From Bacteroidales bacterium (GTDB taxonomy: Bacteria > Bacteroidota > Bacteroidia > Bacteroidales > JAIPAP01), in contig JAIPAP010000012.1 in the NCBI GenBank assembly GCA_021740045.1, positions 1 to 48,558 on the forward strand: a stretch of 48,558 nucleotides of DNA, written 5' to 3'. Of the stretch, positions 1 to 7,969 are shown piece after piece. Numbering within the stretch: the first letter of the stretch is position 1; each line of letters starts with the position of its first letter. The notes beneath the pieces are model-generated. The model saw only the letters and a list, made by a program, of their open reading frames with translations, made no database searches and had not been told where the DNA came from. The translations under genes and the position numbers were made by a program.

Positions 1-19
1 ACTGGCTGCCGGTGAATAA

Positions 20-324
20 TATCGAGACGATAAAACTCAAATAAACCTGTACCAGAAAGAATACATCTACCGTATCAACCGCGTGATCGATTACATTGAT
101 GAAAATATCGATCAAGTGAACAGCAAAATCGGTAAATCCTTAACCTCCGGCGGTGACTATGTCTGCAGCATGATTCACTTAAAAATGGAGGTTTTATCAT
201 GAAAAGTAAAAAGATCGAGATCAAAGACATGCCGGAAATGAGCCATGGATGTTACTGTTTTTCATGGGAATATTGCTATGCCAAGCTATGTAGGCGTTTT
301 CCCTATCTGAATAATTTAAGATAA
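20..324 (+). pseudogene. Remnant of an AraC-family regulator with GyrI-like domain
   Basis: Two short reading frames match the ends of a typical AraC/GyrI-like regulator. Frame 1 (20-202) encodes YQKEYIYRINRVIDYIDENI, the usual first helix of such proteins, then jumps straight to a linker ending in KMEVLS and a stop. The body of the helix-turn-helix domain is missing. Frame 2 starts at ATG 199, overlapping that stop, and encodes MKSKKIEIKDMPEM, the typical opening of the GyrI-like effector domain, but ends after 41 residues at 322. No start codon is present before position 53 in frame 1; a TAA lies at 17-19. The gene therefore shows an internal deletion, a frameshift and a C-terminal truncation. 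The family assignment rests on recalled family patterns. Confidence 0.6.
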
Positions 325-390
325 TCTTCAAATAAATATTGACCTGATTTAAATGACTTCATTTTTTAAAGATTTAAACAAAGGTAAGCT

Positions 391-422
391 TTATTTAAGT
401 TTTTCGCAAAAAACTTAAATAA
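391..422. terminator. AT-rich inverted repeat, possible bidirectional terminator
   Basis: Perfect 14-bp arms TTATTTAAGTTTTT (391-404) and AAAAACTTAAATAA (409-422) enclose a 4-base loop. It lies 38 bases beyond the stop of the minus-strand lipoprotein gene. A third partial copy of the arm (TTTATTTAAGG) follows at about 431-441. The T-rich arm could act as the U-tract for the minus-strand transcript, but GC content is low, so terminator function is an inference. Confidence 0.4.
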
Positions 423-460
423 GCAACTCGTTTATTTAAGGTATTTGTTTTGTCATGCGC

Positions 461-1963
461 TTACTCAAGCATCTCCGGATCGAATTCATACATTTCTTCT
501 CTTTCAAATTGGCCTATGCCAATATAGCCTTTACCGCCAATCGAAAATGATGCATAAGGCTTACGGAATTCGGGGTTTTCAGGTATTTTTCTGAGGGAAT
601 TTTTTACTGGATCGAATTCCCAGAAATCATATTTTAAGTCATTGCCCGTGTAATATTTGTTGTTTAATGTAAAACCCTCCATCGTGTGGAAATGTCCTGG
701 AAACTCGATAAGGCTTGTCCATTTGGAGGTTGCCGGATCGTATTCATAAATATAATTTTTGGAATATTGACCTTCGTCCTCTTTACAGATTATATAGCCT
801 TTATTCCCGATAGCAAATCCAGATGATGGATAATTGGGTGAATAAGGGAAATCCGGTTTTTGTTCCCACATATCCATTTCCGGGCTGTATTCCCAGAGGT
901 GTATTTGGGTTTTTGATTTACCATCCACATAATATCCTTTTTTGTTAAGACTAAACACAGCACTTGAATTAGTCTTACCACCGGGATAATCAGCCTTTCT
1001 TTGCCAATTATTTGAGGCCGGATTATACGTCCATAGTTGAACAATGGTGTCATTATCAAAATCAGGTTCAATTATCAGGTATGCATTTCTGTTCAATGTA
1101 AAAGTGCATATACTTACAATCTCATCAATGTCATAATCTCCCGGGAATTGTGTTTTTTCTTCCAATTCACCCTTATCCGGATCATATTCCCATAGGATCA
1201 TATCTTCCGAATCCAGTCCCAAATAGGCTTTATCATTGATAGAGAAGCTTACAACATTATACCTGTTAAAGCTCCTTGGAAGATCGCTAATTCTTTTCCA
1301 GGGATACTTAATAGTGAACCTTTCAGGATGAATATCATGCATTGTATAAGTTTGGTTCGGATAAACTACAACGCTAATATTTACGCTGCTTGATCGCGGG
1401 GCATTGCCAAGGTGGGCAATAATTTTAGTCTGGGTAGCTGAATCTACAATTGCAGGGTATTCACCAAAGTACACCTTGTTTTCTGTTGTAGAATTAGCGA
1501 AATGCTCTCCGGTAATTTCAATCTTCTTGAATACTCCACCTATTTTAGGTTCAAAGTCAATAATTTTCGGAGATTTCGTAACAGGGCTGGTGAACTCAAT
1601 TTGATTACCGTATACAACATATAGCTTACTTTTAATATAGGACCTTACATGGTAATCTAAATTATTAACAAGTCCTCCGGTTACCCTAAAGGAAAAGGGA
1701 CCTTCTTTAATATTGATTAAGAAGGTTTTTTTATGGTCATCCACAGTGGGATTGGGGCTATTATCCCACACAAATCCATACTCGAGCACCTGGCTGTTTC
1801 CAAGGTGTACGATCTCGCCCTTCAAAAATGCCCCTTCCTGGCTTGTTTCTACTTCTTTTGTTAACACATACGGGTGTCCTTTTGGCTGGGGTTGCAGATC
1901 TTCTTCACAGGCACCCAATCCGATAATAACTAACACCATGAGAAACGATGAATAGACTTTCAT
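461..1963 (-). CDS. Kelch-like lipoprotein with IPT/TIG domain
   Basis: This is a 500-residue predicted lipoprotein: a hydrophobic N-terminus ends in the lipobox LGAC (Cys19), followed by acidic residues EED. Residues about 30-126 resemble the fibronectin-like module common in Bacteroidota surface proteins (EYGFVWDNSPNPT). Residues about 131-219 look like an IPT/TIG immunoglobulin fold (SPKIIDFEPKIGGVFKKIEI). Residues about 222-500 contain five or six kelch-like blades with repeated W-x-Y-x-P patterns such as LWEYDPDKGELEE, WTYNPASNNWQ and YEYDPATSKWTSL, which predict a beta-propeller. The start lies 1 bp after the stop of the upstream beta-barrel gene, so the two are probably cotranscribed. 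It is likely an outer-membrane-anchored surface protein of unknown ligand. No enzymatic motif is visible. Confidence 0.75.
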   Translation of the reverse strand: MKVYSSFLMVLVIIGLGACEEDLQPQPKGHPYVLTKEVETSQEGAFLKGEIVHLGNSQVLEYGFVWDNSPNPTVDDHKKTFLINIKEGPFSFRVTGGLVNNLDYHVRSYIKSKLYVVYGNQIEFTSPVTKSPKIIDFEPKIGGVFKKIEITGEHFANSTTENKVYFGEYPAIVDSATQTKIIAHLGNAPRSSSVNISVVVYPNQTYTMHDIHPERFTIKYPWKRISDLPRSFNRYNVVSFSINDKAYLGLDSEDMILWEYDPDKGELEEKTQFPGDYDIDEIVSICTFTLNRNAYLIIEPDFDNDTIVQLWTYNPASNNWQRKADYPGGKTNSSAVFSLNKKGYYVDGKSKTQIHLWEYSPEMDMWEQKPDFPYSPNYPSSGFAIGNKGYIICKEDEGQYSKNYIYEYDPATSKWTSLIEFPGHFHTMEGFTLNNKYYTGNDLKYDFWEFDPVKNSLRKIPENPEFRKPYASFSIGGKGYIGIGQFEREEMYEFDPEMLE

Positions 1964-1964
1964 T

Positions 1965-3089
1965 TTATATATTTATTGAGGTTAGGAATTGGATTTCTTC
2001 ATTACCTGATCCTCCGGGTTTTAGTTTCTCGAAAGCTTTTTTATAGCGAAATTCGAAAAACACCGAATGCTTCATGCTTATCTTCCATTCAAAGCCACCG
2101 CCAATCGTAATCCCATACATTCTCCGGTTAATTATGTCGTTGGAATTGATGTCGTTGATGGTAACATTGTAATCATCATAGGAGCATTGGTAAAAGGAAT
2201 AATCATTTTTAAGGTTATAACTTAATAAAAGGCCGGTGTTGACAAAAGGCCTTAGGGTTTTAAACGGATAGGCGTATCGAACCTGAACCGGTAGTGTAAT
2301 TGTTGAAAGATCGGCGAGAAAATCAACATTTACTTCTTCGATTATTTGTGTATGTGATAGGGTATAGCGGCTGTATAGGAATTCAATATGCCATGAGAAG
2401 AAACTCATGGCAATGGGCTTGTCAATAAAAAGTCCGGCAGTATATCCACTTTCCTGATCTGGTTTTAAATCCTTTACCTTAGGCGATATACTATTCTGGG
2501 CTGGTTTTAGCTGCGAGCTGTAGTATCCGCCCATTGCACCGAACTTGAAAAAAGGAATAGGATTGAATTCGCGGCGGTTATATCGGCTGATGAATTCGGC
2601 CATCGGCTTCTTTCGATAACTGATAAAACTCAGGTACGGTGCTAAATCAGGGAAATCATCGGTAAGCTCCTCTAATTTTTGTTTGTAATGGGTTTCACCA
2701 CTTTGCCTGGGCAAGGAAGTCAGGGGTTTGTCATTTGTTTCATAAAAGAACATTTTTTCTTTTCGGCCCTTGTAAAAGTACAGGTTTATATCCCCTTGTT
2801 CCAATCGCTGCAGAAAGACCAGCTGCCTATTATCATTTATTTCAATCTCCTTTGCCACATATATACTTCCATCATCAAGGCCATATTCTTTCACTTCATG
2901 GGGTGTGTATTTAAATTGCTCATCGCCAACCATCACATGACAGTACTTCGAATTCTTATAATCTCTCCGGTCAATAACCTTGGCGCCTATTTGCGCTTCA
3001 TCATCTACGGTGATATAATACGCGCCTTGACTAAAAAGAATAACCGGCAGGAAAAACAACAAGGTGAATAATCGGTATTTCAGCTTCAT
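1965..3089 (-). CDS. Outer-membrane beta-barrel protein (porin-like), unknown function
   Basis: The 374-residue product has a Sec signal peptide (MKLKYRLFTLLFFLPVILFS, cleavage near SQG). An N-terminal half of about 170 residues is rich in charged beta segments. From about residue 175 there are alternating aromatic/hydrophobic strands (FFKFGAMGGYYSSQL, SFFSWHIEFLYSRYT, GITIGGGFEWKI, HSVFFEFRYKKAF) typical of small Bacteroidota outer-membrane barrels of the PF13568 type. It is the first gene of a two-gene minus-strand unit with the kelch-like lipoprotein 1 bp downstream. A sequence TATGTTCG (one mismatch to TAnnTTTG) lies on the minus strand about 90 bases upstream and may be the -7 box. The substrate or partner cannot be told from the sequence. 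Confidence 0.65.
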   Translation of the reverse strand: MKLKYRLFTLLFFLPVILFSQGAYYITVDDEAQIGAKVIDRRDYKNSKYCHVMVGDEQFKYTPHEVKEYGLDDGSIYVAKEIEINDNRQLVFLQRLEQGDINLYFYKGRKEKMFFYETNDKPLTSLPRQSGETHYKQKLEELTDDFPDLAPYLSFISYRKKPMAEFISRYNRREFNPIPFFKFGAMGGYYSSQLKPAQNSISPKVKDLKPDQESGYTAGLFIDKPIAMSFFSWHIEFLYSRYTLSHTQIIEEVNVDFLADLSTITLPVQVRYAYPFKTLRPFVNTGLLLSYNLKNDYSFYQCSYDDYNVTINDINSNDIINRRMYGITIGGGFEWKISMKHSVFFEFRYKKAFEKLKPGGSGNEEIQFLTSINI

Positions 3090-3221
3090 TTATTTGAGTG
3101 TTTTAGGGTTAACCTGATCCATTCAAACACACATCCTTAACTATTCAGGAAATCAAAACTTGAAATTCTGCTACGAACATAAGCAACTTTGTACAAAACT
3201 CAAAAGAAATATTGAAAAGTA

Positions 3222-3254
3222 AAAACAAAAAAAGCCCTATCATCGACAGGGCTT
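3222..3254 (-). terminator. Rho-independent terminator of the Omp28 operon
   Basis: On the minus strand, AAGCCCT - 9-base loop - AGGGCTT is followed by a run of T (complement of A at 3225-3233). It begins 28 bases past the stop of the Omp28-type gene and separates it from the next minus-strand transcript. Confidence 0.85.
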
Positions 3255-3281
3255 CTGTTTTCAACACTTTCTTGATATGGG

Positions 3282-4157
3282 TTATTCTATGATTTTCTGT
3301 TCTGCAGCCTGGAGGATCTCCTTGGTTTCGTCATCATAAACATAGGCAATAAGGGAGCATTGGCCGGCAACCCAAGCTGTGTCGATGCTGCCGGAGTAGG
3401 ACTTTTCTATTTCGGCATCGGCCTGCACTGAGCCCGAGGGGTTGAGCACATCGCCCCAGGTACCGTTAAGCGAGCCACGCAATACATGGTTGTGATAATA
3501 ATCTTCGATTACCGGGGTGGGCCCAATCTCTTCATCGCTGTTTTTTTGGGGTGCCTGTATGCTGTCTTCAAGAACATACACACAAAGCTTAAGGTTCATA
3601 TCCAGGTCCTCAAAAAACATTGTGTTAACCGTGGCATCTACTGTGCGTGATGCATCATCGTATTCGCTTTCAATTTGGATATAAGCCGTTGGAGAAGCTT
3701 CAACCTGTGTTGCAACCTGTGTGCCCCAGGCATTGGGACTTAATATGGGACTACCGGCAATTTCAACCCGGTTTACCATGCCATTGGGATTCCCAACAGC
3801 GCTGATGCCAAAATACTGATCAAGTTCTTCGCCCACATCGGTGCGAAAATCGGTGGTCATATCACCGATTGGCATGGCAAAAAAGCCGGCATGCACCGAC
3901 ATTACAACCAGTTGCTCACCATAAGCCTGTTTCAGGCCATGAGCTGTTTCGGCTGCAGCAGGGCAATTAACACAACGATGGCCGGTATAATCCTCCAGAA
4001 GGATCACCCGTTTAACCTGCACGCTGTCGGTGGTGTCATCTCCGCCACCGTTTCCCCCGCCAATTGTTTGGGCGTAAGGCTCATCTACTTTATCACAGGA
4101 GGACAGGAACAAGCCCAGGATAAAAAGGATTCCGATTATGTTATATATGCGTTTCAT
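3282..4157 (-). CDS. Omp28-related lipoprotein with thioredoxin-like CxxC
   Basis: The 291-residue product carries a lipobox LSSC (Cys21) after a hydrophobic helix, then a Gly/Asp-rich linker (GGGNGGGDD). Residues about 50-140 match the thioredoxin-like part of Omp28-type proteins: LLEDYTGHRCVNCP places the redox pair at Cys62 and Cys65, and the segment after it (VVMSVHAGFF, GNPNGMVNR) has the expected fold elements including a cis-Pro-like GNP. The C-terminal half is beta-rich (MNLKLCVYVLEDSI, YYHNHVLRGSLNG) as in the family. It is the last gene of a three-gene unit after the TlpA-like thioredoxin and the DUF6029-like protein (16-bp gap). It is likely attached to a membrane and exposed to the periplasm or surface. 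The biological substrate is not known. Confidence 0.85.
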   Translation of the reverse strand: MKRIYNIIGILFILGLFLSSCDKVDEPYAQTIGGGNGGGDDTTDSVQVKRVILLEDYTGHRCVNCPAAAETAHGLKQAYGEQLVVMSVHAGFFAMPIGDMTTDFRTDVGEELDQYFGISAVGNPNGMVNRVEIAGSPILSPNAWGTQVATQVEASPTAYIQIESEYDDASRTVDATVNTMFFEDLDMNLKLCVYVLEDSIQAPQKNSDEEIGPTPVIEDYYHNHVLRGSLNGTWGDVLNPSGSVQADAEIEKSYSGSIDTAWVAGQCSLIAYVYDDETKEILQAAEQKIIE

Positions 4158-4173
4158 CTTACTTCATTTTTAA

Positions 4174-5868
4174 TTAAAAGCTACTGCTGATGCTTAATTT
4201 CAATCCACTGGCGGCAGGTACGTTTCGGCATACACCACCCACACAAATAATACCTTCGCGTTGTTTACCCCAGGAAAGAGAAATACGGTTTGCACCTTGG
4301 TTATATCCGAATGCCAGGTTATAGTAGTGATGCTGATCGTTTTCCACCGGGTTACCGTAATTGTAATCATCGGATATCACAAAGAACCAGTGAGGGGCAA
4401 CATTATATTCAAGCATTGCCATGGCCCAGTCACCATCGTCCTCTTCGGTTGATAAGTGCTGAAGTTCCATCCGCAGCGATTTCTTATAAGTGAATTTGTA
4501 GGTCATATCAGCAATGAAAACATTGGCATGGACCATAGGTTCACCGGGATGCCCTTCGATCACATCGATGTTGTAATCGAGGTTGACCCATGAGAACACC
4601 CCTTTGAAAGATTTGCTGAATTTCTTGCGCACCTCCACGTTGATGTCGCGGAAGTACCTTTCATCGCCAAAGGCAAAAAAGTCCGATTCATAACCATCCG
4701 TTCCCGGCGCATGAACCGGAAACTCAGATGAGATCCTTTCGGTTTCGATGGAATTGGCCAGGGAATAATTGATCGAAAGATCGGTTCCGTATTTACCGCC
4801 AATGGCGGTCTCTTCGGGAATGCTATAAATGACCTGCCCCTGTAATCCAAATTCCCCGTTGGGTTGTGTTGCGTACGGGTAAATGGAAGCAAGGCTATAG
4901 GAATGTTGCCGTGTCATAGCCGGCAAATAATTAATATCAAGCACATTACCCAACTCAGTGCGGCTTGATTTAAAGCTCATATTGTCGATGCGCTTAGCCG
5001 AAAGCGTAATGCCCAAGCCTTTTACCGAATAAGAGCCGGTTAACACCAGGCCTTGTCCTTGGCGATAGATCAGGTTGTTGACCGAGGAGGGGTCATTGGC
5101 TTTATAAGCATATTCCCCGGTAAGGCTCCAGGGGCCGTACATCAGGTTAAGCCTTCCGGCAAAAGCGCCCACATTTTCGGGTAAATTCAGTTGGTAAAGG
5201 CTGTCGTCACGGGTAAAGGTAATTACTTCATCCGGTTGGTATTTGCTGATAAAACTACCCCCAAGGATCACTTTCAGTTTTTTATCCTGCCAGCCGGAGA
5301 CAAGTTCATTCAGGTAAAATTCAGCATCGGCACCCCGCACAATGCCGGGGCCCTGATCCCAAAACAAACGCTGCTTACCCATTAGGCCGGTGAAATTGAT
5401 CCCCTTAGCAGGATTGTATTTAACCCTTACCCCGTCCATAGCATTATCATACCCGAGATTGGGCTCTTCATAACTACGGAAAATCAATCCACTGCCAAAT
5501 TGTTCGTAGTAGTTCCCCACAGTTATATCAAAATCGCCTTTACGGTAACGGGCATAGCGGTATGCTATACCATGTCCTTCCCACCGGGGATCATAGCCCT
5601 CCAAAGGGTTCAGGTAAGCTTCATAGCGTATGCCGGCCGAAAAATTATCATTAGTGTAGATCAGGTCAGCGTATGCATTCATGTTGAATTTTTCGGGTAC
5701 CTCAAATGCCCCGATGGCTGAGTCGGGCTCATAATACTGGGCATCGAGCTGGAAGTTGCCGTGCACCTGCCCGCCTTGCAGAAAGCCCTGTTGGGCATAA
5801 GCTAACCCGGGTAATAAGATCATCATCCCGAAAATCAGCCCTATGCAAATAGTTGTTTTTCTTTTCAA
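4174..5868 (-). CDS. DUF6029-like outer-membrane protein
   Basis: The 564-residue protein has a signal peptide ending at LAYAQ. The rest is dominated by amphipathic beta-strands with many Tyr and Asn residues (YARYRKGDFDITVGNYYEQF, HGIAYRYARY, NVAPHWFFVISDDYNYG). It ends in the aromatic KLSISSSF, typical of outer-membrane barrels. Composition, length and its position between a TlpA thioredoxin and an Omp28 protein fit the Bacteroidota family I know as DUF6029; that name is from memory and could not be checked here. It starts 35 bp after the thioredoxin gene and ends 16 bp before the Omp28 gene, so one transcript is likely. The role is unknown; the context suggests work linked to oxidative folding or redox delivery at the outer membrane. 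Confidence 0.7.
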   Translation of the reverse strand: MKRKTTICIGLIFGMMILLPGLAYAQQGFLQGGQVHGNFQLDAQYYEPDSAIGAFEVPEKFNMNAYADLIYTNDNFSAGIRYEAYLNPLEGYDPRWEGHGIAYRYARYRKGDFDITVGNYYEQFGSGLIFRSYEEPNLGYDNAMDGVRVKYNPAKGINFTGLMGKQRLFWDQGPGIVRGADAEFYLNELVSGWQDKKLKVILGGSFISKYQPDEVITFTRDDSLYQLNLPENVGAFAGRLNLMYGPWSLTGEYAYKANDPSSVNNLIYRQGQGLVLTGSYSVKGLGITLSAKRIDNMSFKSSRTELGNVLDINYLPAMTRQHSYSLASIYPYATQPNGEFGLQGQVIYSIPEETAIGGKYGTDLSINYSLANSIETERISSEFPVHAPGTDGYESDFFAFGDERYFRDINVEVRKKFSKSFKGVFSWVNLDYNIDVIEGHPGEPMVHANVFIADMTYKFTYKKSLRMELQHLSTEEDDGDWAMAMLEYNVAPHWFFVISDDYNYGNPVENDQHHYYNLAFGYNQGANRISLSWGKQREGIICVGGVCRNVPAASGLKLSISSSF

Positions 5869-5903
5869 GTCGATCGGTTTTTGGTTTTAGTAAGCAGGGT
5901 TAA

Positions 5904-6416
5904 TTAATCGTCCAGTGATTTGCCTTCCTTCAATTTCAATACCTTTTCATACAATTCATACTCGCTGCCTTCGGTATAGGAGGTATGTTGATAAATAATT
6001 TCCCGGTCGCCGTTGAGCAAGAATACGTGCGGGATCATGTTTACATTCATGGCACGTTTGAATTCGCCGTTGGGATCGAGATATACTTCGTAATCCCATC
6101 CCTTACCATTAACTGTGGGTTTTACCCGCGAAGTGGAACGGGCATCGTCGATGGAAACGGCTACTACTTTCAGGCCGGTCTCTTCCTGCCAATCATCATA
6201 TACTTCCGAAATAGCATCCAGTTCCTTAATGCAGGGCTTACACCATAACGCCCAAAAACTGATGATCATCGGATCACCGTCGTTGGTAATTTCTGAAGTG
6301 CTCACGGTTTCCCCTTGCATGGTTTTTATTTCAACATCGGGTAATGTGTTGCCTCGTTGGGCATAAAGCTGATTAAGAGCCAAAATAGCAATAAACAGAA
6401 TGAAAATTTTCCTCAT
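5904..6416 (-). CDS. TlpA-family thioredoxin-like protein
   Basis: The 170-residue periplasmic protein has a signal peptide MRKIFILFIAILALNQLYAQ. The redox motif is WALWCKPC (Cys59, Cys62), followed by the helix IKELDAISEVY, then LKVVAVSID and a cis-Pro in NMIPHVFLL, the complete thioredoxin fold of TlpA/ResA proteins. Such proteins reduce disulfides or handle peroxides outside the cytoplasm. It heads the unit with the DUF6029-like and Omp28 genes and lies 52 bp after the manA stop. Co-occurrence with a second CxxC protein suggests electron transfer within the set, which is inference. Confidence 0.9.
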   Translation of the reverse strand: MRKIFILFIAILALNQLYAQRGNTLPDVEIKTMQGETVSTSEITNDGDPMIISFWALWCKPCIKELDAISEVYDDWQEETGLKVVAVSIDDARSTSRVKPTVNGKGWDYEVYLDPNGEFKRAMNVNMIPHVFLLNGDREIIYQHTSYTEGSEYELYEKVLKLKEGKSLDD

Positions 6417-6468
6417 GATTTATCGAATTTATTTATGTAAATATGTGCCACTAAAATAATATACATCA

Positions 6469-7491
6469 TTAAATTATGGATGAATCGGGTTCTCTTTTTT
6501 TGGGAATGATCACGTAAGTCTCCAATATCCGGGTTTCAGCATGGGGTTTGTAAACTACACGGTTAAGCTCAGCCGGGATAAGCACCGATTCTCCTTTGTT
6601 TACCTGAACCTCTTGCCCATCGCGGTATTGAATGGTGTAACTGCCTTCAATGCATACGTTGATCACAAAGCTCTCCAATTCGGTATAATCCTTTGCCAGT
6701 GCCTTATCGATATGGATCAGATTGGTGGTGAAATACTCCGAATTAACCAATTCGCTGCTGGCGTTCTTGTCATCCTTATAATGCGTTTTGTAATCATCAT
6801 ACACTTCAAAATCGATGGCATCAAGGGCTTCGTCGGTATGAAGCTCCCGTGATTTGCCTTCGCTGTCTGTGCGGTCCCAGTCATAAATGCGGTAAGTTAC
6901 ATCCGAGGTTTGCTGGATTTCGGCAAGCAAAATACCGGGACCAAGGGCATGCACCCTCCCTGAGGGGATATAAAATACATCACCCGGTTTCACCTTTTCA
7001 ACATTCAGAATATCCTTTAGGGTTTTATTCTTCAAGTATGTGAGATAGGTTTCCTGATTGACTTTTTTACTAAAACCGGTAATAAGTTCCGAACCGGGTT
7101 CAGCATCAATAATATACCACATTTCCGTTTTGCCCATTGAATTATGCCGCTGCATGGCAAGGCGGTCGTTAGGATGCACCTGAATAGATAGATAATCATT
7201 GGCATCGATAAACTTGATCAGCAACGGAAATTGCTGCCCGAACTTCTGAAACACCAAATCACCTACCAGGTCACTCATGTAGACCTCGATCAGATCATCC
7301 AGCGGATTCCCGGCCAGGAAACCGTTTTGCACCTCACTAACATTCCCTTCCACGCCCGAAACCATCCAAGCCTCACCGGCATTGGTTAAGGGTGAAAAAT
7401 CCTGCTTCAACACCGTTTTGATCTTATCCCCACCCCATATTTTATCTTTAAAGATGGGCTTAAACTTCATCGGGTAGAGCACATTCTCCAT
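6469..7491 (-). CDS. manA: Mannose-6-phosphate isomerase, class I
   Basis: This enzyme interconverts mannose 6-phosphate and fructose 6-phosphate in the cytoplasm, linking glycolysis to GDP-mannose and exopolysaccharide synthesis. The 340-residue sequence has the N-terminal KIWGG segment, the metal-binding SIQVHPND (Gln104, His106), Glu123 in KTEMWYI, and His181 in IPSGRVHAL, which together form the zinc site. Arg201 (YRIYDWDR) is the expected catalytic arginine. Length fits the short bacterial class I enzymes of about 310-340 residues. The C-terminal cupin part (GSYTIQYRDGQEVQVNKGES) is complete. It is upstream of, and in the same orientation as, the TlpA gene, with a 52-bp gap, so a shared transcript is possible. 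Confidence 0.95.
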   Translation of the reverse strand: MENVLYPMKFKPIFKDKIWGGDKIKTVLKQDFSPLTNAGEAWMVSGVEGNVSEVQNGFLAGNPLDDLIEVYMSDLVGDLVFQKFGQQFPLLIKFIDANDYLSIQVHPNDRLAMQRHNSMGKTEMWYIIDAEPGSELITGFSKKVNQETYLTYLKNKTLKDILNVEKVKPGDVFYIPSGRVHALGPGILLAEIQQTSDVTYRIYDWDRTDSEGKSRELHTDEALDAIDFEVYDDYKTHYKDDKNASSELVNSEYFTTNLIHIDKALAKDYTELESFVINVCIEGSYTIQYRDGQEVQVNKGESVLIPAELNRVVYKPHAETRILETYVIIPKKREPDSSII

Positions 7492-7829
7492 ATAGCTGAT
7501 TTTTACAGGTTCGCTTCAAAAAGGGTGTAAAAATACAATTATTTGATGGAGTGAAAACTGCTAAACAAATAAAGAGATAGAGGGGCGAAGTACATAAAGA
7601 AATTTTCAGACAGACGCTAAGTAACACTATTTTGGAGCAATTTCATCTGGCATAGCGAGCAACATCCCGGTATTTGTTAGATCACCAGTGATATCCGTTT
7701 CCAAACAAAGTACTTGTCACTCAATATCAATCACTTATAAATTCCACCCAAAAATTCCGGGGCTTCACCCAAAATCTCTGAGACTTTACACAATTAGTTC
7801 ATAAATTCTACAAAATTAGATATATAACA
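7492..7829. other. Intergenic region without a recognisable gene
   Basis: This divergent spacer between manA (minus) and the large T9SS protein (plus) shows no coding signal on either strand. It contains the short duplicated phrase CACCCAAAA (about 7746 and 7767) and no strong palindrome. It presumably holds the manA promoter, but I could not pick a convincing -7 box on the minus strand. Confidence 0.5.
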
Positions 7830-7860
7830 TTTACTTAAATGCGCTTTATATGTATCTTTA
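7830..7860 (+). promoter_or_regulatory. Bacteroidota-type promoter for the large T9SS protein
   Basis: TATCTTTA (7853-7860) matches TAnnTTTG in seven of eight positions, and TTTA (7830-7833) sits 19 bases upstream where the -33 TTTG is expected. Transcription would begin near 7867, leaving a leader of about 100 bases before ATG 7970. It also argues against the TTG at 7871 as the start. Confidence 0.5.
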
Positions 7861-7969
7861 GCCTGTTCAATTGACCCTTGAACTGCATTTAAAAAAGATA
7901 TTTACTAAGGAATTCACCCAATTTTCCCCTAGAACTTTCTGGATTTGCAAACAACTTAAAATCAATGTT

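Noticed and set aside
6469-7491. Possible fusion with GDP-mannose pyrophosphorylase, as in some manA genes
   Set aside because: The sequence ends after the C-terminal cupin and has no nucleotidyltransferase motif.
7871-7969. TTG start 33 codons upstream for the large T9SS protein
   Set aside because: It lies at the predicted transcription start, and the added residues would bury the signal peptide.
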